The notes: generated by a model from the letters alone, not told the origin. Numbered from the stretch's first letter, positions 19,102-27,259 are shown. The stretch is 64,000 bases of DNA from Caulobacter endophyticus (GCF_029543245.1 NZ_JARQWV010000001.1:186001-250000); one strand, 5' to 3'. Program-made: numbers and translations.

Positions 19102-19785
19102 TCATGCCCTCCGTCCCCGCAGGGCCACGCGGGCCGGAAACTTCAGTTGCGGCGGCGGCGGATCCAGGCGCGGCAAGCCTTGCAGCGCGGCGACCAGGGC
19201 GCGGTCGGCGCGCTCGTCGCCGCTGGACTTGGAGATCACGACCGAGCCGATCGCCCCGTCCGCCCTCACCCAGATCCGCACTTGGGCGTTGAAGAACAGC
19301 TTGTTGATGCGGTCGTCGGCCTGGACAGCGCTCTGCAGGGTCGAGCGCAGATAGCGCTCGTAGCTGGCCTCGGCGAAGCCGCCTCCCCCCAGGCCGTCGG
19401 AACCGTTCGGATCCCCGCCGACCGCGACGCCCCCGCCCTTGCCGGCGGCGACGCCGAAAGCGTCCGACCCGGCCTGAGCCGGCCCGTTGATCGTCAGTTG
19501 CTTGGGCGCTTCACTTTTCTGCGGCGCCTCGGGCTTGGGCTCGGGGCTGGGCGATGGAGTCGTCTCCTTCTCCGGCTCGGGCGGCTGCTCCCTGGGCGGC
19601 GGAGGTGGAGGCGGCGGAGGCGGCGGCGCCAGGGCGATCATCGGCGGCGGCGCGGCCGGACGGTTCACTCCGTCGGTGTCGGTCGCAAGGCGCCAGACAC
19701 CGACGCCCAGCGCGACCAGGATCACGATGGGGACGGCGATCCGGGCGATCGCGCCCATTCTCCGGAAAAGGGACTGGCCGCTCAT
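19102..19785 (-). CDS. TonB-like energy transducer, proline-rich
   Basis: A 227-residue TonB-type protein. It has a short cytoplasmic tail, one membrane segment (about 14-33), a proline-rich periplasmic stretch at 44-93 that includes 11 consecutive prolines and Glu-Pro/Lys-Pro runs, a Gly-rich linker (105-138) and a short TonB C-terminal domain at about 143-222 (YERYLRSTLQSAVQ, then VRIWVRADGAIGSVVISKSSGD). In known systems such proteins carry proton-motive energy from ExbB/ExbD to an outer-membrane partner. It lies 10 bp after exbD and overlaps or abuts the porin gene, so the partner may be the porin, TpsB or an unlinked receptor. Confidence 0.9.
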   Translation of the reverse strand: MSGQSLFRRMGAIARIAVPIVILVALGVGVWRLATDTDGVNRPAAPPPMIALAPPPPPPPPPPPREQPPEPEKETTPSPSPEPKPEAPQKSEAPKQLTINGPAQAGSDAFGVAAGKGGGVAVGGDPNGSDGLGGGGFAEASYERYLRSTLQSAVQADDRINKLFFNAQVRIWVRADGAIGSVVISKSSGDERADRALVAALQGLPRLDPPPPQLKFPARVALRGRRA

Positions 19786-19795
19786 CTGGCCGGTC

Positions 19796-20203
19796 TCAAG
19801 ACGCTTCCGGCCGGCCGGTCACCAGGCCGACCTGGTTCAGGTCTAGCCGGCGCAGCAGGTCGAGGACGTCGGTGACGCGCTGGTACTGGACCACTGCGTC
19901 GCCCTTGACGACGATCGGGAACTCCGGCTCGGTCGCCTTCAGGGTGCGCAGGCGCGCCTCCAGTTCGGGCAAGGTCACCGGATAGGCGTCGAGAAAGACG
20001 TCGCCATTGCTGTTGATGGTGATCGCCTTGGTCTTAGGCTTGGCCAGGCTGGTCGCCGAGCTCGCCTTGGGCAGATCGACCTTGATCCCCTGCACCGAGG
20101 CCGTCGTCAGGATGATGAAGACGATCAGGAGCACGTAGGCCAGATCGAGCATCGGCGTGATGTTGATGTCGTCGTAGAGACGGTCGTCGTCCTGCACTTG
20201 CAT
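19796..20203 (-). CDS. exbD: ExbD/TolR-family proton channel subunit
   Basis: A 135-residue ExbD-like protein with a short cytoplasmic N-terminus, a single membrane helix (about 18-36) carrying the conserved proton-pathway Asp at D20 (NITPMLDLAYVLLIVF), and a periplasmic domain (DLPKASSA through VTDVLDLLRRLDLNQVGLVTG). It would form the stator with the ExbB-like protein encoded 24 bp upstream and act on the TonB encoded 10 bp downstream. Length and motif agree with the family. Confidence 0.95.
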   Translation of the reverse strand: MQVQDDDRLYDDINITPMLDLAYVLLIVFIILTTASVQGIKVDLPKASSATSLAKPKTKAITINSNGDVFLDAYPVTLPELEARLRTLKATEPEFPIVVKGDAVVQYQRVTDVLDLLRRLDLNQVGLVTGRPEAS

Positions 20204-20227
20204 GGCGTGTCCCCCTCGCTGCGGCCG

Positions 20228-22033
20228 CTATTCAGCGGCTTCCGCGAAGGACGAAGCGCTGTAGCGCTCCGACGCACGCGTGATGAACTCGTCAACGAAC
20301 ACGAGCATGTTCGCCTGGACCGACTTGTTGCGGGTGACGACGTAGTTGTAGCCGAACAGAGCCGGGATCGCGACGCCGAGGCCGGCGACGGTGGCCAGCA
20401 GCGCGGCTGAAATCCCGGGAGCGATGGCGTTGACGTTGACGTCGCCAGCAGCCGCGATGGCCGCGAAGGTGATCATCACGCCGACGACCGTGCCCAGCAG
20501 CCCCAGGAACGGGCCGCCCGAAATGGCGATGGTCAGAACCACCAGCGACTTGGCCAGGCGCTGGTTCTCGCGCACCAGGGTGGCGTCCATCAGGGCGCGG
20601 ATCACCTGGATCGCTTCGGCCCGCAGGATCGTCGAGCCATGCTGGCGACGTCGTTCGATCTCGTCGGCGCCGGCGCGGTAGATGCGGTAGATCGACGAGC
20701 TCTCCACCGTCTTGGCCTCGGAGCGGCCCAGCCGGTCCGGATGGCTGAGGGCCAGCAGGTCGTCTCCGTGCTCGCGGAACAGCTTGACGAAGCGGTCATT
20801 GGCGGCGTCTACGCGGCCGACATAGACCGACTTGCTCCAGATCACCCAGAACGACGCCGCGCCCATCAGGCCGAGGATGGCGATGATCACCCAGGCGTCG
20901 ACGGTCACCGACTTGACGATCACGCCGAAGGGACCAAAGCCCGCGCCGGACTGCTTCTCGTCACCCACGACCGTGGCCAGCCGCGATTCCGCGCCCTGCG
21001 AGGCGGCGTCCATCTGGATCAGGGCCGGCGCGCGGACGGACTTGGAAAAGCGAAGCTCGTCGATCGCGCCGACAAAGCCGGCCAGGCCTCCCCCAGGCGC
21101 ATCGGCGCCAACGGCGATGGTCGTGTTCAGCGCCGGCGTGCCGGCCGCTCCTGAAACCGCCTCCCGGCCGTCGACGTAAAGCACCGCCGTCCGGCCGTCG
21201 GAAGCGACCGCCAGGTGGCTCCACTTGCCTTGCCCCAGCGCGGCTGGAGCAGCGAGCCTGCTTGCGCCGATCTCGACGAAGGGCACGCCCTCCTGCAGGC
21301 CGATCACCAGGCCCTGCGCGCCCTCGCGGCGGGCGACCAGCGCCGTCGAGCCGGCGATGGCGTCGGGCCGGACCCAGAGGCTGACGGTGAAAGGCGCGCC
21401 GGCCGCGAGCGCAAGCGACGGAGACGCGGCGAGGGCCATCGGCGCGCCGCCAGCGAAACGACCGCCGCGGCCGATCACCGAGCCCTCGTCGGTCGAGGCC
21501 GGCGGGGTCTGGGCGTTGTTGGCGTTGGCCGTCTTGTCCTTGGGCGCGACGCCCGTGGCCGCGTCGAAGTGGAAGACGGCGGCATAGTCGGCGTCGAAAG
21601 TGGCCGCCGTGTCGACCGCCGCCGTCGCATCCTTGGCGCCGTAGTACATCCAGATCGAGCGGCTCGCGCCCACCGGGAACTCGGGAATGTCGACCCAGAC
21701 GGTCGCCACGCCCAGCAACGGATCGAAGCTCTCGATATGGTAGGCCAGCGGCGTCTTGTCGTCAGCGGCCACGAAGCGAAGGTCCGCGCCGTTCTCGGCA
21801 GCATCCTCGAAGCGGAAATTGCCGCTGTGCAGACGAAGCAGCAACGGCGCCCGCCCGATCGTTCCGTTAATCGCCACGCCCTTGGCGGTCGTGTCGATGT
21901 CGATCTTGCTGCGATAGGCCCAGGTCTTGTCCCACCACGCCGAAGCCCCCGTGGGCGCCGCAGCGGCGAGCGCCAGCAGTGCTGCGAAGACGAAGCCTTT
22001 CAAACCGCCCCCAAGGGCTCGCGCGCCGCGCAT
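20228..22033 (-). CDS. ExbB/TolQ/MotA proton channel fused to periplasmic DUF2341 and LamG-like domains
   Basis: A 601-residue protein with an unusual architecture. Residues 1-32 are a signal peptide. Residues 33-140 resemble DUF2341 (WWDKTWAYRSKIDIDTT, then RSIWMYYGAKDATAA). Residues about 150-345 form a LamG/concanavalin-like jelly-roll (FTVSLWVRPDAI, WSHLAVASDGRTAVLYVDGRE, GAIDELRFSKSVR). The C-terminal part is a normal ExbB: TM1 at 379-401, a cytoplasmic helical domain, TM2 at about 494-528 (GGPFLGLLGTVVGVMITF) and TM3 at about 538-565 (ISAALLATVAGLGVAIPALFGY). It starts 1 bp after the tpsB stop. Ordinary ExbB is about 240 residues. The extra region would sit in the periplasm and suggests that the motor senses or binds a polymer such as a glycan or the passenger protein. 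Confidence 0.92.
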   Translation of the reverse strand: MRGARALGGGLKGFVFAALLALAAAAPTGASAWWDKTWAYRSKIDIDTTAKGVAINGTIGRAPLLLRLHSGNFRFEDAAENGADLRFVAADDKTPLAYHIESFDPLLGVATVWVDIPEFPVGASRSIWMYYGAKDATAAVDTAATFDADYAAVFHFDAATGVAPKDKTANANNAQTPPASTDEGSVIGRGGRFAGGAPMALAASPSLALAAGAPFTVSLWVRPDAIAGSTALVARREGAQGLVIGLQEGVPFVEIGASRLAAPAALGQGKWSHLAVASDGRTAVLYVDGREAVSGAAGTPALNTTIAVGADAPGGGLAGFVGAIDELRFSKSVRAPALIQMDAASQGAESRLATVVGDEKQSGAGFGPFGVIVKSVTVDAWVIIAILGLMGAASFWVIWSKSVYVGRVDAANDRFVKLFREHGDDLLALSHPDRLGRSEAKTVESSSIYRIYRAGADEIERRRQHGSTILRAEAIQVIRALMDATLVRENQRLAKSLVVLTIAISGGPFLGLLGTVVGVMITFAAIAAAGDVNVNAIAPGISAALLATVAGLGVAIPALFGYNYVVTRNKSVQANMLVFVDEFITRASERYSASSFAEAAE

Positions 22034-22034
22034 C

Positions 22035-23624
22035 CTAGAACTCCGCTTTCAGGCTGAAGGAGAAGTACGGCCGTCCGGTCGTCCGGTTGGGTCCGTCTCG
22101 CAGGGGGAAGGCGGCGAAGACGTCGCCGTCCAAGTGCTTGAACAACTGCAGCCGCGTGCCCAGTCCGGCGCTGTAGAGGAAGAACTCCTCGCGCTGCTCA
22201 GGCAGTGGCTGGCTGACCCAGAGGCCAGCGCCGTCGAGGAAGGCGTAAGCTTTCCAGTTGTCGAGAACGCCGGGCGCACTGGCCAGCAAGGGTGACTGCA
22301 ACTCGATCGACCCCATCACGCCGCCGTCGCCCACGGCCTCGGCCGACAGGTAGCCGCGCACGCTGCTCAGGCCGCCGGCCGAGAATTGCTCGGCCGAGGG
22401 CAAGGCCGTGTCCGCGATCTGGCCTGAGAACCGGAGACTGGCGTCGAAGCCGCCCCCCACCGGGCGAAGGTGCTGAAGGTCCAGGTTCATGTGGACGAAG
22501 TTCGCGCGCGCGTCGGCGCGTCGCTCCTTGAAGCCGCCATCGTCGTCGCCGAAGCCGCGGATGTTGGCGGTGACCGCCAGACTGGCGGAGGTGACGGACG
22601 CGCCCTGCCGGCGCCAGGTGTAGGTGGCGTTGAGCGGCCAATATTCGATCTGGCCGTCGCTCACCGCCGTGGTGTCGAGCCGTACGAACTCGAAGTACTT
22701 CTTGTAGTCGATGCCGGCCGACAGGCTCTGGCTGACAGACTCGGCGGACGGGAACTGGTAGATGAGCCGAGCGCCGACCGTCGTGCCCTTGCCCAGGACC
22801 GACACCCCGCCGACCGTCGCCACGTCGCTGTTGGAGCGGAAGCCGTAGAGCAGCGCCGTGAAAGGCGTGTTCCAGATCGGCGCGACGTACGAGCCCGCAT
22901 AGACCTCCGTGTCGGAGCGGCGCTCGGGCGCGAGCTGGTAGGTCAGCGACAGGCTGTGCCCGCGCTGCCAGAGATTGTCGTAGCGCAGATTGGTCGAAAG
23001 ACGCAGAGGCTTGGTCGAGGCGCTGTGGTCGTTGTTGAGCTCGACGCTGCCGTGCAGCGGCGCTTCCTCGGCCACCTGCAGGTCGATGTCGACCGTGCCT
23101 GGCGCTGCGCCGGCGCGGACGATCGGGGTGACCTGCCGGTCGGGCAGCCTGTTGGCTGCGGCGAGCTGGACCTGAGCGGCGTTGAGGTCGGGCACCTTTC
23201 CCTCGGCCAGGGCCGGCACCGCTTCCCTCACCGCCTCCAGCGAATGGTACTTCGAGCCCACCACGCGCAGGCGCCCCACCGGCGCCTCGACCACATGCAG
23301 CTTGACCACGCCTTCCGAGACGTTCTGGCGCGGCACCTCCACGACCACGGTCTGGAAGCCCTTGGCGTGATACGCCGCCTCCAGCGCCTTCTGGGCCCCG
23401 GCGACGTCCGCGCGGGTCCGTCCCGGCCCCATGAACGGATAGATCGCCTTCTCCAGCGTGACCTGGTCGAGAACGGTGTTGCCGTCGATGTCGATGGCCT
23501 GAATGTCGAAGGTCGGCTCGGGTTGGCCCGAAGCCTCCTGGGCGGTTGCGCTCGAAGCGCCCAGGGCGCAGGCCGTCGCCAGGGCGCCCAGGGCGACCTG
23601 CAGCACCCGCGCAGGCGACATCAT
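22035..23624 (-). CDS. TpsB outer-membrane transporter (ShlB/FhaC/HecB family)
   Basis: Two-partner-secretion pore of about 529 residues. A signal peptide (MMSPARV to SSATAQ) is followed by a first POTRA domain (FDIQAIDIDGNTVLDQVTLEKAI to VKLHVVEA), a second POTRA (VGRLRVVGSKYHSLEAVREA to VDIDLQVAEE), and a 16-strand-type barrel ending in FSFSLKAEF. The Omp85/TpsB loop-6 motif VRGY is present (SSVRGYLSAEAVGD). It would export the TpsA encoded in the same operon. The start at 23624 is chosen because GAGGGA lies just upstream and it gives a proper signal peptide; the frame is open further upstream to 23690. Unusually, the cognate exoprotein gene is separated from it by five genes, including a full Ton motor. 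Confidence 0.94.
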   Translation of the reverse strand: MMSPARVLQVALGALATACALGASSATAQEASGQPEPTFDIQAIDIDGNTVLDQVTLEKAIYPFMGPGRTRADVAGAQKALEAAYHAKGFQTVVVEVPRQNVSEGVVKLHVVEAPVGRLRVVGSKYHSLEAVREAVPALAEGKVPDLNAAQVQLAAANRLPDRQVTPIVRAGAAPGTVDIDLQVAEEAPLHGSVELNNDHSASTKPLRLSTNLRYDNLWQRGHSLSLTYQLAPERRSDTEVYAGSYVAPIWNTPFTALLYGFRSNSDVATVGGVSVLGKGTTVGARLIYQFPSAESVSQSLSAGIDYKKYFEFVRLDTTAVSDGQIEYWPLNATYTWRRQGASVTSASLAVTANIRGFGDDDGGFKERRADARANFVHMNLDLQHLRPVGGGFDASLRFSGQIADTALPSAEQFSAGGLSSVRGYLSAEAVGDGGVMGSIELQSPLLASAPGVLDNWKAYAFLDGAGLWVSQPLPEQREEFFLYSAGLGTRLQLFKHLDGDVFAAFPLRDGPNRTTGRPYFSFSLKAEF

Positions 23625-23971
23625 GCGTCCCTCGCGCATCAGTTCACGCGGCGGCCTGCCGCTCGCGGGACACGACGTCTGTACAGACAAAGATCAGACC
23701 CCCAGACACAAGTAACCATCTCACTTCGGCGCGGCGCACTCACGGCACGGAAGAGTTTCGGGGGTATCGAAGCTTCGGTCCTAGCAACCGAACTCGGTGC
23801 ACGATTGAATTCACCCGCCCACCTGCTGAGGTGGACGAGTTCAAGCCCTACGAAATGTAGGGCCGCGCCGCTTTCGACGCCCCCGTTTGTGTTAGAGACA
23901 GCTCGGACGGGGCGATCGCGACAAGAAATTGGATGAAGTTTTTGCGTCGGTCCGGGAACCGCCCGCGCCCC
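23625..23971 (-). promoter_or_regulatory. Structured intergenic region upstream of tpsB, with several inverted repeats
   Basis: This 347-bp gap between the FecR gene and tpsB holds no convincing gene. It contains a 7-bp stem hairpin at 23845-23863 (GCCCTAC/GTAGGGC, 5-nt loop), a 6-bp stem hairpin at 23819-23834 (CCACCT/AGGTGG), a 10-bp palindrome CGAAGCTTCG at 23768-23777, and a 12-bp perfect palindrome GTCTGTACAGAC at 23677-23688. Just beyond the last, two more CAGAC boxes occur at 23695-23699 and 23703-23707. The palindrome lies about 55 bp before the tpsB start, a suitable place for an operator. I cannot identify a promoter with confidence; a target of the upstream ECF sigma factor is a reasonable guess. 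Confidence 0.5.
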
Positions 23972-24979
23972 TCATCGCAGCAGCACGACGCCGCCCGGAA
24001 GATCGACCAGCCGCGCGCCGGTCAGGTCTCGGATCTGCTCGATCGCAGCCTGAATCTGGCTGGTGCGGAAGACCCCGTAGACCGGACGACGCGCCAGGGC
24101 GTCGCCGACAAGCAGTATTTTTCCGGGCCGGTAACGGTTCAGTTCATCGACGACGCTCTGCAGCGGCGTGTCGCGGAAGATCAGCAGTCCTCTGCGCCAG
24201 GCCGAAGTGACCAGGGTATCGACCGCCACGGTCGCGCCCAGGCCGTTCTGGCCGTAGCGCACCTGGCCGCCGGTGGTCAGCCGCACACCGCCCCCACGAT
24301 GCTGGAGCTCCGCCTCGCCGCCCAGGCAGGTCACGCAGACTTCTGCGCCGTCGTGGCGAACATTGACCTGTCCCTGGCTCACGAGGATACGGCCCTGGGC
24401 GGCGCGGACCAGGAACGGGACCTCGCCCCGCCTATCGGCGCTGATCATCGCCTCACCCGCCTGTACCTCGATCCCTTCGGCGGTTCCGGCGGCCTTCAGC
24501 AGCGAGACCCTGGTCTTGGTGTTGAGCTCCAGCGAGACGCCCCGCGCAGGCGAGGCCGCGTCGCGCTCGCCCACCGCCGTGCGGTAGTCGGAAGTCATCA
24601 GGCCCAGGCCGTCTGTAAACACGTCGGAGCGGACGTAAACCGCATAGCCGGCGGCGGTGGCCGCCGCGGCGCTTCCGCCCACCAGCATCGCGCGGCGCCC
24701 CGGATCGAAACGGCCGCGCATGGCCCGGCCGCGAACTGCCGACGGCGGACGAAGGACGCCCGCGTCCCGCGCGCGCACCGCCGCCCGCACGCGACGCTGC
24801 AGGCTCACGGCGTCAGCAAAGGCGGCCTCGTGGGCAGGGCTCTGGCCGCGCCAAACCTGAAACCGCTCCGCCTCGTCCTCGGTGACCGCGCCGGACAACA
24901 GCCGGTTCAGCCAGGTCAGCGCTTCTAGCGCCAGCGCGTCGGAGACGGCGCTTTCGTTCAGATCGCTCATAAACGGCAT
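23972..24979 (-). CDS. FecR-like anti-sigma factor with C-terminal STN-like domain
   Basis: Predicted membrane anti-sigma/regulatory protein. The N-terminus (ALEALTWLNRLLSGAVTEDEAERFQVWRGQSPAHEAAF) is the FecR N-terminal domain. One membrane segment follows (near RRAMLVGGSAAAATAAGYAVYV), then the FecR domain in the periplasm (GVSLELNTKTRVSLL to GGQVRYGQ) and a C-terminal STN-like/DUF4974-type domain (LLIFRDTPLQSVVDELNRY to AAIEQIRDLTGARLV). In Fec-type signalling it holds the ECF sigma factor until an outer-membrane signal arrives. The start at the ATG 24979 is chosen for a normal FecR N-terminus; the frame continues to a TTG at 25036 that overlaps the sigma-gene stop. It is co-transcribed with the sigma factor and precedes tpsB. 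Confidence 0.88.
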   Translation of the reverse strand: MPFMSDLNESAVSDALALEALTWLNRLLSGAVTEDEAERFQVWRGQSPAHEAAFADAVSLQRRVRAAVRARDAGVLRPPSAVRGRAMRGRFDPGRRAMLVGGSAAAATAAGYAVYVRSDVFTDGLGLMTSDYRTAVGERDAASPARGVSLELNTKTRVSLLKAAGTAEGIEVQAGEAMISADRRGEVPFLVRAAQGRILVSQGQVNVRHDGAEVCVTCLGGEAELQHRGGGVRLTTGGQVRYGQNGLGATVAVDTLVTSAWRRGLLIFRDTPLQSVVDELNRYRPGKILLVGDALARRPVYGVFRTSQIQAAIEQIRDLTGARLVDLPGGVVLLR

Positions 24980-25032
24980 GACCCAGGCAAGGAAGCTCGG
25001 CCCCAAAGGAGTGGACGACACTCTAGAGACAA

Positions 25033-25569
25033 TCAACGATGGGAATTGCGACGCGAGGCGCGATCTTTTTCTTTGCAGAACCGCCGAACATGTTCGGCGG
25101 CCAGCTCGAGTTCTCGCTGGATTGTTCTCAGATGGACGTTGTGCGTCGCCGCCAGCGTTGCATGAGGCACGCCGCCCGCCCAGGAAGCCTCGAAGATCGC
25201 TCGCCGTCGCGGCGGCAGTTCCGCGAGAGCGCGCACCAGCAGCGCGACCTCCGATCGGCTTTCGGCCACGCGCGCCGGATCGGGGGTATCGTCCGGGATG
25301 CCGACCAGGGCCTCGGTCTCGGAAAAGGTCAGGTAGCGGCTTTCGACCTTGCGCTTGTTCTTGGCGATGTTGATCGCCGTGCGGAACAGATAGGCGTCGA
25401 GATTGCGCACCGGTTCGGAAGGATCGGTGCGCTGCAGGCGCAGGAAGGTCTCGTGCACGGCCTCACGCGCGAGGTCCGCCGACCCCAGGCGACGGGTCAG
25501 CTTGCGAACGAAATCGTCATACCGGTCGAGCAGGCGCTCCCGCAGACCGGTCCAACTCGAGTCGGACAT
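25033..25569 (-). CDS. ECF sigma-70 factor, FecI-like
   Basis: A 178-residue extracytoplasmic-function sigma factor. Region 2 is visible in YDDFVRKLTRRLGSADLAREAVHETFLRL, and region 4 in LAELPPRRRAIFEASWAGGVPHATLAATHNVHLRTIQREL. The pairing with a FecR-like gene directly downstream matches the FecI/FecR type. The start is taken at the ATG 25569 (MSDSSW) with GGGGCGA upstream; a TTG at 25584 is in frame. Its most economical target is the tpsB operon that starts 350 bp after fecR, but no -35/-10 pair could be assigned by eye. Confidence 0.92.
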   Translation of the reverse strand: MSDSSWTGLRERLLDRYDDFVRKLTRRLGSADLAREAVHETFLRLQRTDPSEPVRNLDAYLFRTAINIAKNKRKVESRYLTFSETEALVGIPDDTPDPARVAESRSEVALLVRALAELPPRRRAIFEASWAGGVPHATLAATHNVHLRTIQRELELAAEHVRRFCKEKDRASRRNSHR

Positions 25570-25665
25570 CGAATATCGCCCCAACGCATTGGCCTAGCGG
25601 GAAAACCCCGCTCGCCCACTGCAACAACCGCCCTGAGACGGCCCCCTACCGATCCGTCCGCGCCT

Positions 25666-26316
25666 TCACGATGGACTGAATGAAACCGGAAGCTGCACCG
25701 CCAGCGGCGACGGCAGCCCGGCGGGAACATGCGGCATAGGCTGCGCCCGCAAGACCGTCGCTACGGCCTCGGCGTCGAGAACCTCGAAGCCGGAGCTGGC
25801 CTTGACCCAGACGCCGGAGACCTTGCCGTTCTGCTCAACCATGAACAGAATCTGCGCGACACCCCTGGCGTCCAGATCCTGCGCCCTGGCTGGATAGCGC
25901 CGGAACGGCTGTATGTGCGCCAGCAGGCGCGCGCGATAGTCCGATCCCGTCGCCGGATCGATCGAAACCGCCTGCACGCCACCGACGGCTCCGCCGTCCC
26001 TTGCTGCCTGCTGGCGATCTTCTCTCCCCCCGCCTTCGCCCTGCGCCGACGCCGCCTGGACGAGCACGGCGTCAGCACGGGCGGTCGCCGCCATCGGGGG
26101 AACGGCGGCCGGCGCCGCGCGCTCCGCCTTCGCCGGCGCTTCCGAGACCAGGCTGACCAGGATTGCTCCGGCGCCGTCCTCCGCCACCACCGGCGCGGCC
26201 CCTTCTTCGGGCGCGAGAAAAAGAAGGGCAGCGGCGAAAAGCCCGTGCAGGATCACTGCTCCGGCAAAACCCAAGACATTGAAATGCCGGGGATAAGCAC
26301 GCAATCGCCCAACCAA
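25666..26316 (-). CDS. TonB-family energy transducer
   Basis: A 216-residue protein with one N-terminal membrane helix (about 16-35, GFAGAVILHGLFAAALLFL), an Ala/Pro/Glu-rich spacer and a full TonB C-terminal domain (YRARLLAHIQPFRRYPARAQDLDARGVAQILFMVEQNGKVSGVWVKASSGFEVLDAEA). This second TonB of the block is more classical in its C-terminal domain than the proline-rich one at 19102-19785. The open frame begins with TTG, with no ATG nearby, so the start is uncertain by several codons. It sits between the STN/TonB-C gene and the sigma gene and could energise signalling or a receptor elsewhere. Confidence 0.88.
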   Translation of the reverse strand: MVGRLRAYPRHFNVLGFAGAVILHGLFAAALLFLAPEEGAAPVVAEDGAGAILVSLVSEAPAKAERAAPAAVPPMAATARADAVLVQAASAQGEGGGREDRQQAARDGGAVGGVQAVSIDPATGSDYRARLLAHIQPFRRYPARAQDLDARGVAQILFMVEQNGKVSGVWVKASSGFEVLDAEAVATVLRAQPMPHVPAGLPSPLAVQLPVSFSPS

Positions 26317-26439
26317 TCCAATTGCTGCCGCGACCGGAAAAGGGCCTGGCGTTGACGTTCAGCCCCAGGCCCGCAACGGAAGCGAGCGACGACCTCGCCA
26401 TCAATCTAGGGCGCCACCGTAAAGGTAGCGTGACAGAAC

Positions 26440-26458
26440 CCACACTCAATCCGTGTGG
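26440..26458 (-). promoter_or_regulatory. Inverted repeat upstream of tonB-sigma-fecR
   Basis: A CCACAC-N7-GTGTGG dyad lies in the 178-bp gap between the STN gene and the TonB gene, about 125 bp before the TonB start. Two TGTCA boxes flank it on the minus strand. It is a candidate operator for the signalling genes; no sequence match to a known regulator is claimed. Confidence 0.3.
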
Positions 26459-26494
26459 AAACGATGACAGGACCCGGCGGCTTTTCCGGCCGAT

Positions 26495-27259
26495 CTATCC
26501 CGCCGGCCGGGAGGTGATGGTCAAGACCACAGGCTGGGGAAGTCCTTCGGGCGGCGGTGCGCTGATCCTCAAGCCACGCATCGCCTCGGCGATGGCGAGA
26601 TCGCGGCGCGCGTCCCCGGACGAGTCCGCGGCGGCCATCTCGGTCACAAGGCCTCGGGGATCGATCCACAGTCGCAACGTGACACGGTACGAGCCGCCGG
26701 TGGCGTAGCGGGGGTTCAGCAGGGCCTGATGGACCGCACTACGGACGAGCCCGCCGTAGAGCTTGAGGTCCAGACGCGTCCCCTCCTCCGCGATCGTCGC
26801 GACGCCGCGCACGTCCAGCGTATCGAGCGGCAGCACGGCCACGCCGGCGGGCGGCGGTCCGAACGACGGCGGCGCAGCGGCCGGCCTGCTGGGTCGCAGC
26901 ACGACGCTGTGGCTGCTGGTGAACTCCGGTTCCAGCCCAGTGTCCGTCAGCAGCAGGCGCAAGGCGGCCTCGGGCGTGTACACGCCCGAAACGCCGTGTG
27001 AACGCAGCGCTTCGCTGCTGGGGCGATCGTAAAGAACCTGTATTCCGGTGGTGAGCGCATAGGCTTCGATGGCTGCGCTGAGCGGACGGGCGCCGATATC
27101 GAAGGCCAGACCGGCCGGCCGAGACGCGACCTGCGGCCGGGCCTGGACGGCTCCCGCCGAGGAAATAGTCAGCAGCCAGACGGCGGCCGCCAGCGTGCCG
27201 CACGCCAGGCTGTCGCCAAGCGACATCCGGCGCCGCGAACCTAGCGGGAGGGATCGCAT
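26495..27259 (-). CDS. Exported protein with an STN domain joined to a TonB-C-like domain
   Basis: A 254-residue protein. An export signal (hydrophobic residues about 18-37, ending SSAGAVQA) is followed by an STN (secretin/TonB short N-terminal) domain at about 48-122 (LAFDIGARPLSAAIEAYALTTGIQVLYD to LLTDTGLEPEF) and, after a proline-rich linker, a TonB-C-like domain at about 168-250 (RLWIDPRGLVTEMAAADSSGDARRDLAIAEAMRGL). STN domains normally sit at the N-terminus of signalling TonB receptors and contact FecR. Here the domain is on its own soluble protein, joined to the part of TonB that contacts receptors. It may connect FecR and an outer-membrane protein directly. It lies 77 bp after gspK. 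Confidence 0.8.
   Translation of the reverse strand: MRSLPLGSRRRMSLGDSLACGTLAAAVWLLTISSAGAVQARPQVASRPAGLAFDIGARPLSAAIEAYALTTGIQVLYDRPSSEALRSHGVSGVYTPEAALRLLLTDTGLEPEFTSSHSVVLRPSRPAAAPPSFGPPPAGVAVLPLDTLDVRGVATIAEEGTRLDLKLYGGLVRSAVHQALLNPRYATGGSYRVTLRLWIDPRGLVTEMAAADSSGDARRDLAIAEAMRGLRISAPPPEGLPQPVVLTITSRPAG

Noticed and set aside
19600-19640. GGC/GGA-rich run as a DNA repeat element
   Set aside because: It is simply the coding sequence of the 11-proline run in the TonB-like protein.
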